Shown here: positions 18,201 to 27,200 of the stretch, piece after piece
Position numbering within the stretch: position 1 is the stretch's first letter
Layout: every line of letters starts with the position of its first letter
NCBI GenBank assembly: GCA_038874075.1
Contig: JAVZDD010000001.1
Location: 1-64,000, forward strand
Length of the DNA stretch: 64,000 nucleotides
Source: Jingweiarchaeum tengchongense
Lineage (GTDB): Archaea; Nanobdellota; Nanobdellia; Jingweiarchaeales; Jingweiarchaeaceae
Direction of reading: 5' to 3'
Made by a program: the position numbers and the translations under genes
Notes under the pieces: model-generated
Seen by the model: only the letters and a program-made list of their open reading frames with translations
The model's database searches: none
Told to the model about the DNA's origin: nothing

Positions 18201-21200
18201 TTGTAATACGCCTTATAATGTAACTTTAAGAGTAAACTTAACTGATGATAAGGGTAACTTGGTTTCGGGAGCGAATACAATTATATATCATCCAAGTGGT
18301 ACATGCAGCGTGAATGATGAGAATAATGGATATTATAATTGTACCTATGATCCAAGCGATACGATAGTGCCTGGGCTCTATACATGGACAGCAGAGGCAA
18401 GTAAAAATTATTATTATAATACTGGTAATGCAACACTTTTGTATTTGGAAATCAGAGGTTGTTCTAACATTAACATTACCCAGCCATTAAATACTTCTTC
18501 CTTTAATCGATCACAAACAATGGATATTAAGGTTAACATAACGGATGAATTCAATCAACCAGTAAGCGATGTAGGCGTTACTTGTGAGCTCACAAAAGCA
18601 AATGGGGTGAAAGTTTATCCAAATTGTATTTACAATCTTTCATCATATCTTTGGGAAGCTAATTACACATTTGCAAATGATGATCCGGTTGGAATTTGGT
18701 ATTTGAAAGTGAATGTAAGTGGAAGTTATTCTTACGCTGAGAAAATATACGAAATCACTTTGTTCGGAAAGTTGAATGTTACAAGTGTCTTAACAAAAGA
18801 TAAAGTAGATAGGGGTTCTGATTGGGGGTATGGTACGATAGCATTGTTGAATGCAAGTATCAATGATGAGAGTGGCCCAGTAAGTGATGTATATGTAAAA
18901 TTTTATGCAAATGATAATTTCATTGGTGAAAACACGACAGATAGTAGTGGAATTGCAAGATTGTACTGGGATCCAGATGATAATTTAAATGTGGGTGCAT
19001 ACAAGATCGAGGTGGAAGCGTACAAGACTTATTATTATAATGATACAAGTAAAAGTTTGAACAATTATACAGATGTTTATGGCAAGTTATTTGTCAGAAA
19101 TGTTTCATCACCGGTAAATGTTGATAGAAAAAATAATTATGGTTATGGTACAATTGCGATTCTTGAGGTAAATGTGAGTGATGATTTATATGTTCCAATA
19201 AATGCATCAACAGTAGAATTTTACATTAATACTAGTGTTGTGGGAACAAACACAAGTGGTGTGAATGGATATTATAAATATAACTGGGATCCAGATAACA
19301 ATCTAAATCCTGGAATTTATGTTTTCTATGCAAATGCAAGAGATGTGCAATACTATCACAATTATACAGATACTGTACCTAATAGTACAATTACTGTTTG
19401 GGGTAAATTAAACATTACTTCTTTCGGATTTACTGATAAAGAAATTTACAGGATTGGAGAATCAACAGTTCTAAGCGTAAATGTGAGTGATGAAAATGAT
19501 GTTGCTGTAAATAATGCAATAGTTTCATTCGTAAGAGATTCAAGTATCATAAATGTGACCAACACTACAAATGGTTATGCAAGTTACACTTATGATCCAA
19601 GCGATACGATAACGCCAAACAACTATACTATGTATGTAAATGTGAGCAAGCAGTACTATTACAATGATTCAAAGCAAGATTGGCTTTTAATAAAAGGCAA
19701 GATAAATTTAACTATCATTTCGCCAAACACAGGTCAGAAGTTCTATAGAAATAATACAGTACAATTAAATTCAAATGTGACAGATGAAAATAATGTTGAA
19801 GTCTCTCCTGATTGGTCTGAATGGAAGAAGATATTTCCCACGCAAGAAGTGATTTCAAATCAACCCGATTATGATTGGAATATTCCATACAACTATCCAA
19901 AAGGATTGCTTTCAATACAATTTAATGCAACTAAAATGTACTATGATATTGTAGGTGCAATTCCAAGTGTTGACATTACAATATGGTCTAAAGCAAATGT
20001 CACAATATTAAACTCTCCTCAAGATTTGAATAGGGGAAACAATATAACAATTGTTGCAAGGGTTTCAGATCATTTCACGAATGAGAACTTGGGTGGTTAC
20101 GATATTGGTTGGTTTGTGAATGATGTTAATATAGCAAATTACACAACTGCCCCTGATGGAACTTCTTCTTATTATTGGATAACGAATTGTTCATATGATG
20201 TTGGTGTGAATTGGATAAATGCTACGATTGGAAATGATACAAGTAATTACATTGATGCTAACATAGCAAACAGTAAAATAGATATCCACTTAATTGGAAA
20301 CCTATCCACATCAATCATTTCACCTCATCTGGATTCACTCTACCATATAAATGATGTAATACAATTAAATTCAAGTACAATTGATGATTGTAACAATTAT
20401 GTCATACCAGTTGTTACATGGAGAAATGAAACAGATGTCATTCAAAGTGGTATAAATGCGACATGGACGATTCCGTTGACCTACAATAAGGGACCAACAA
20501 ATATCACTATTTATGCGAATAAAAGTTATTATTATAATGCAACAAATTCGACACGGATAATCATATATCGCTGGGTAAACATCACGGACTTAAACCCAAT
20601 AAATGTTACTTATCCTGTTGGAACAATCATAAACTTTACATGTTTTGTTAGAGATGCAAATCTTTCACTAGGAATCGAGAATTATCCTGTAAACTTCTAT
20701 AAAAATGGAGTACTTCAGAATGTTAGTTATACAAATACAAGTGGTCTCGCACTTTGGATATGGAACACAACGAATGAACTAAGTAACAATTACACAATAA
20801 AATGTAATATTACGGACAATGCAACGCTTTATTTAAATAAGAGCCACCCATATGAGCAGCAAGGTAATATCACGATTGAAAGAAGATTGTGGATTATAAA
20901 CATCTCAGTTGATAACAGAACGATTTATAGAAATGATACTTGGGCAATATTAAACAATCTACCATATGCCACAAATATTACGGTCGAGGTCTGGGATGCG
21001 GCAATAAATCCTGCTTCAAATGTAATCGTACATTTCTTCAATTCGACAAATGAAATGGGTAATTGTACTACAAATTCAGATGGTAAGTGCAGTGTCATAT
21101 TTAATCCACCTGATACAATCATTGTACAAAATTACACAATTTTAATTAATGCAACAAAGATAGGTAATGATCCATCTTTCACTGAAAATACAACAATTGA

Positions 21201-24200
21201 AATATTGGGTGTCTTAAGGATAAATGCGAGTAATTACCCAACAGGGTTGGATGTAAATTATGAAAATGAGACGATAGAGGCAACGATAGAGCATGATATT
21301 TTAATTACAGATGTGATTTTGAACATTACACTCCCAAATAGTACTGTTATCTCTTCCCAAATGCAATCAATGGGAAATAATAATTATGTATTAAATTATA
21401 CACCTAAAATAAATGGTACGCATTCTTACTTTGTTTATGCGATTGACGCATCTAACTTTTTGAATCAAAGTTCAACCGCTTATTTCACTGCTTATAGAAA
21501 TACAACACTTTCGACAAAGCATGCACCACAATTGATCACGATCACGAACATGACATACTTTAATACTCAGCAATTACAAGTAAGTTTGAATGTAACTAAC
21601 CTGGGCCCATCAAGTGCTTATTACACAAACCTAAGTGTACAAACACCAAGTGGTTGGATCTCTAATTACAATGGTAATTGTGGTTTAATAAAAGATGGAG
21701 AATCATGCCTAAGAACTGTTGATATTACAGTACCTTCAAATACTTCACCCGGTATTTATTATCTAAATTCAAATACAACATGGATGAATCCTGATAATAC
21801 ATATAGTTACATTACGAATGTTACAACAGTGAATGTAACTTCAAATCCATTGTTAAACATCTCACAGAATAGTATTGGGGTTGTTGTCCAGCACAATTCT
21901 TATAATATAACAATATTCACAGTTCAATCAATAGGCAATGACAATTTAAGTAACATTCAGTTTGATTGTTATACTGGAATTGTTTGTACAAATTTTAGTG
22001 TCTCTTTCTCACCTTCAAGTATTAGCTTTCTAGGAAGAGGAAATTCACAAGATGTAAATGTAAATGTAAGTGTGCCGCTTGGATTTGCAATGGGTAATTA
22101 TACTGGAATTATAAGGGCGAATGCGACAAGTAGTGTTTGTAATCCAAGTAGTAATTGTTGGGATGAAGTGGAGATAAATATAGAAGTACCACCATCATCG
22201 ACTTGGTATGCTGAAGAGAAGAACTTTTCATTAGCAAGAGTAAATACATCATCTACTGGATTTATTGGTAATATAACAATAAACAATACTGGAAACACAC
22301 CAATACAATTCACATGGGAAGCTTATGGAAACATTTCTTACATGCTCATCGGTGAAAATATCACAGTAGAAAATCAAACTGTAAAAAACATGACAATTAG
22401 TTATTCCATACCCCATACCCTAAACGATACAAACAATACACCAGCATTCTACGCTGGTGGAATAAGGATCATTGCAATAAATGGAGTTCCACAATCGATG
22501 AATTTCTCTGTTAACTTTAGCGTTTATGATACGTTTGCACCAAACATAAACAACTTTAGCTTAGATTCAAATTTCATTGATATAAATTATGGTGTACTTG
22601 GCATTACAGCAAATGTGACAGATAACGTTAAAGTACAATCTGTGTACGTGGAATTTAGTAGACCTGGGAAAAAGTTTAGCAATTTGATGACAAATGTATA
22701 CGATGACATTTATTACTATTCTTGTAAAGCAGATGGAAGTTGTATCGATGCACTTGGAATATGGAACATAAAAATTTCGACATTTGATACTGCAAATAAT
22801 CCTGAAAATCCACCCCCAGGCTATAATGTGAACAGTAGTGGGTATTTACAAGTAGAAGTTGTTGGAAATACAAGTGTAGATATCCTAACAATCCCTGTAA
22901 TAAATGTATCAAATATAACACAAGGTTACGTTTATGAGTTTAATATAACTCCAATATTCAACAACACATTCAAGGGAACTGCATTTTATTCAAATTTGTC
23001 ATTGAATATTAGTTACCCACTCACAATTGATAATGTAAGTACAAAAACAATTAATTTTGGTAATGTTTCAAGATACAGTGCAGTAAATCAGACACTTCTA
23101 GTAAAAATACCGTCTGGAACAGTACCTGGAACTTATCTAATTAACTACAACGCTAGTTGGATGAATGCAGATAATACTCATAATTCAAACATAAACCAAA
23201 CAACAATAAATGTGCTATCAAATCCATTACTGAATATCGTCGAAGATTATATTTTGACTACAATTGCACATGGTTCTTCTAATGCAACGACCTTCAATCT
23301 AAGTTCATATGGTAATGACAATTTAAGTAACATTGAGATAACATGTGTTTCAGGCACTGTATGTACCAATCCTTGCTTTGATGTTCTGTTTGATAAAAAT
23401 TACTTAAACTTGAGCGCTGGAAACAGTTCAATTGTTACAGTAAGTGTGAATGTGGGTTTGGGATGCAGTCCTGGTAATTATACTGGAATTATAAGGGCGA
23501 ATGCGACGAGTAGTGTTTGTAATCCAAGTAGTAATTGTTGGGATGAAGTGGAGATAAATGTAAGTGTCTTAACTTCACCAACATGGGGAATAACACCAAA
23601 TTACCTTTCTCAGATTGTTTATGATAACTCAAGTGGTAATTTAATTGACATATTGGTAAACAATACTGGTAATGTACAAATTAATTTATCAATCACACTT
23701 TCTGGTAATGCAACGACGCCAACACAATTAATTAATGTCACAGAAACAGATGTAAGCGTAGATAAGGTAAGTACAAAAAATGTGACGGTTACTTATGATA
23801 TTCCCAACAATCAAATACCGGGCATATATCAAGCAATTATAACCTTCACAAATACATCTTCTCCAGCAAATCCAACACAAGTAAACGTCACAATTTATAT
23901 TGATGTGAGGGATCCGTATTCTCCTACAATTTCAAATCCGAACCTATCAAAAACAGCACTTGAGGCAAACTTCGAATCTCTTACAATAAATGCAACCATT
24001 ACTGATAATGTTGCAATCTCAGAAGCTTGGGTAAATATCACATTACCAAATATGAGCAATAATATTATTTTTATGAACAATATTGGAGATAATCTATACA
24101 GCACTACATACAAACCACCAATTGGTGGAAGTTACGGTGTAACAATTTATGCAAATGATACATCAAATAACATTGCTTCTATGTATGCAGGCTCGTTTAA

Positions 24201-27200
24201 TGTAATTGGTAAAACAACTGGTAATTTGAAACAAACACCAACGAGTATTAGTTTTAACAACATCACGTACTTACAAGGAGCTCAATTTGATGTTCACTTG
24301 AATATCACGAATGTTGGGAATACAACAATGCGCTACTTGAACCTGACAGTTTTGGTACCTCAAGATGAATATGACTGTGAGAATGGGAAATGCAAGTGGA
24401 ACTTCACATGTAGTGGTCTTAATTGTAATGGCAGTGGAATAAGCTGTGGTAATTTAACGATAAATGAAAGTTGTGATGGTAATTTTACAATATTTGTACC
24501 AAAAGGTACAAGCGGTGGTACTACAAATAATATATTCGGAGCCGCATTTTGGCTCGATCCAGATCTTACAATTGGAAACACAACCAATTATACATCTGTG
24601 ACAGTTGCATCGAATCCTGTTATCAATGTCACCCCATTGGTGGTTAGTAACAGTATTGAACAAGGAAAAATAAGTGTGCTTGGTTCAATTAATATTAGCT
24701 CATATGGTAATTCACCACTTTATACAATGAATTATACAAGTGTTGGGGGAAATTTACCTTATGCTTGGTTATCATTCGCACCAGAGATCGTAAATATACC
24801 TGTTGGTGTAAGAAGAAATTTAGACATAAGTGTAAGTGTTCCCTTTGGTCAAAATCCTGGTATCTACAACACGACACTCATTGTAAACGCAACTGGTTCC
24901 GCCCCATTCTGTGATCCAAGTTCAAGTTATTACAATCCTAATAGTAAGTGTTGGGAATTTGTGAATTTGAGTTTAAATGTACCTGAAAATTGGTCCTGGA
25001 GCAGGTATCCAAGCTCAGATTACATCATTGTTCCAATCACCACGAGTGGACAAATAAACATCACGGTAAACAATACTGGAAACATGGATATTAACTTTGA
25101 AGTTCAATACAGTGGTGATACTTCAATACTTGATCCATTCAGACCAACTTCTTTATTTTCACCGAAGCAAAGCAGTAACTTATTACAAGTGGGTTACAAT
25201 GGTACGATTTCAGGACTTTATAATGTGTTAATAAAATTGGTGAATCTATCCATCCCTTCACCATATCCAAAAGAGCAAACAACAAATATCACATTGAATG
25301 TAACAAATGTTCCTCCTAATATCCAAAATGTGAGTATTGCACCTAGTATCTTGGATGTGAATTATCAAAAAGTGAACATAAGTGCTGTGGTGACGCACCC
25401 AGCATCAAGTGTATATGTCTGGGCTAATATAACAAAACCAGACAATTCAATCACAACAATTCCAATGTCTGGTGTTGGAAATACTTACAGTGCTACCTAC
25501 ACACCGGAACAGGAAGGGATGTATGGTGTTACAATTTATGCGAATGAAAGTAGGGATGGTCTAATGAGTTCTTCTGGAATATATAATTTCTTAGCGTTTG
25601 CGACCACATCACTTGAACTCATTTCGATTCCAAACGAAACAGCAGTTTACAAGATAACACAGTACGATGGAAACATCACAAACTTGAACATTACAGTAAG
25701 AAATACGGGTATGGCAACTGCATACAATACTGTAGTCTCATTACAAGCTCCTCAAGGTTGGACTTTAATTCCAACAATGATAAATTACGGAAATATCACA
25801 AGAAATTCTGCAAATTCAACAATTGTAACAATTACGATACCTAAAGGTACACCACCCGGTAATTATTATGTGAATTTAAATTTGAGCTGGATGAATCCAA
25901 ATAATGTTGTTTCAACTGTCACTTCAAATGTAAGATTTGAAGTTGCACAAAATCCGTTCGCTAACTTTACAACAAAGGAAGCGAGTTCAGTAACATTGGA
26001 TGGGTACTCGAATTATACTATATTAACCTTAAATTCAACGGGTAACATAGATGCAACTGACATTTCAATTTCATGCGTATCTGGACCATGTTCAAATTTG
26101 AGTACCACGATTTCGCCTCCATTTATCTCTTATCTTGCAATTGGAAATACAAGAGATATAAATATAAGCTTCAGCGTTCCAGTTGGATATCCAGCTGGAA
26201 CTCATGTGATTGGTATAAACGCATTCACTCCTATCAACTCAGATGCTGCGAATATCTCGATCACCGTACCACCAAATTACTCATGGAATAGGACACCTAG
26301 TTCTATATTTGCAAGGGTTGGGGTGAGTGAAAACTACACAACGACTGAAATCGGGAGGATAGAGGTAGATAACCTAGGAAACATTGAAATGTTCTTTAAT
26401 ATAACAATCGATAACTCAACATACATCTATCCGAATGTAACGGTCTTGCAAGTACCTAGACAATCAAAGGGTGTTGTTGGTGTGAGGACAGTCGTACCGT
26501 CTGAAAGAGGAACGCACAATGCAACAATTACGATTATAAACAACCTGACAAAAGAGGAAATGAATACAACCGTGAATCTGGAAGTAACAGAACTTAGGGT
26601 GAATGTGATAAGTCCAATTTCAAATGAACTTAGGCCTGTGAAGTTGAATGATACGCTGGAAGTTTTTGCGAATGTAACTTATCAAGGAGTACCATTAACA
26701 GATGGTGTGAATTGGACGATTGAGTTGAGCAATGCAATATATGGTATTACGAAGCAATGTGATGTAAATAACGCAACTTATCAAACAGACCGTTGGAGAA
26801 TTACATGTATAATTCCTGAGACAAGAGATGCAACTTTATATGATTTGGTTGTAAGCGCATATGCATATGATCCATCAATCAACACGATTTCATCAAGTAC
26901 AAGAACAAATGCAATATTTTATGAAGATATCACACCACCCAAATTTGTTGGCGTAAACATCAGTTCTGTGCAACCAAATGAAATTGCTGTTATTAAAGTG
27001 AATGTAACTGATAACGTTGCTGTTTCAGATGCTTGGGTAGAAATAATGTATCCAAATTACAGTACTACAAGTGCAAATCTCACTTATATTGAAAATTTGT
27101 GGCAAATGAGTTTTAATGACACATCACAGATAGGAGATTATGAACTAAAAATCTACGCAAAAGATAATTCGAATAATCTGAATCAAACATATAGTTGGTT

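Larger units (their letters stand above)
21500..26930 (+). repeat. Four super-repeats of ~450 residues (CARDB/NEW3/Ig triads)
   Basis: Anchor segments SNPLLNIS (near 21841), SNPLLNIV (near 23218), SNPVINVT (near 24608) and QNPFANFT (near 25945) are spaced by 1,377, 1,390 and 1,337 bases. Each unit has a CARDB-like part (a strand ending in TPSGWIS or similar, then PxGTxPGxYYLN, then WMNPDN), a NEW3-like part and an Ig-like part with the sequence WxxxPS or TWxxxx. The 1,712-residue partner protein contains one more related unit near 33.4 kb, so the two genes share ancestry in this region. Confidence 0.8.
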
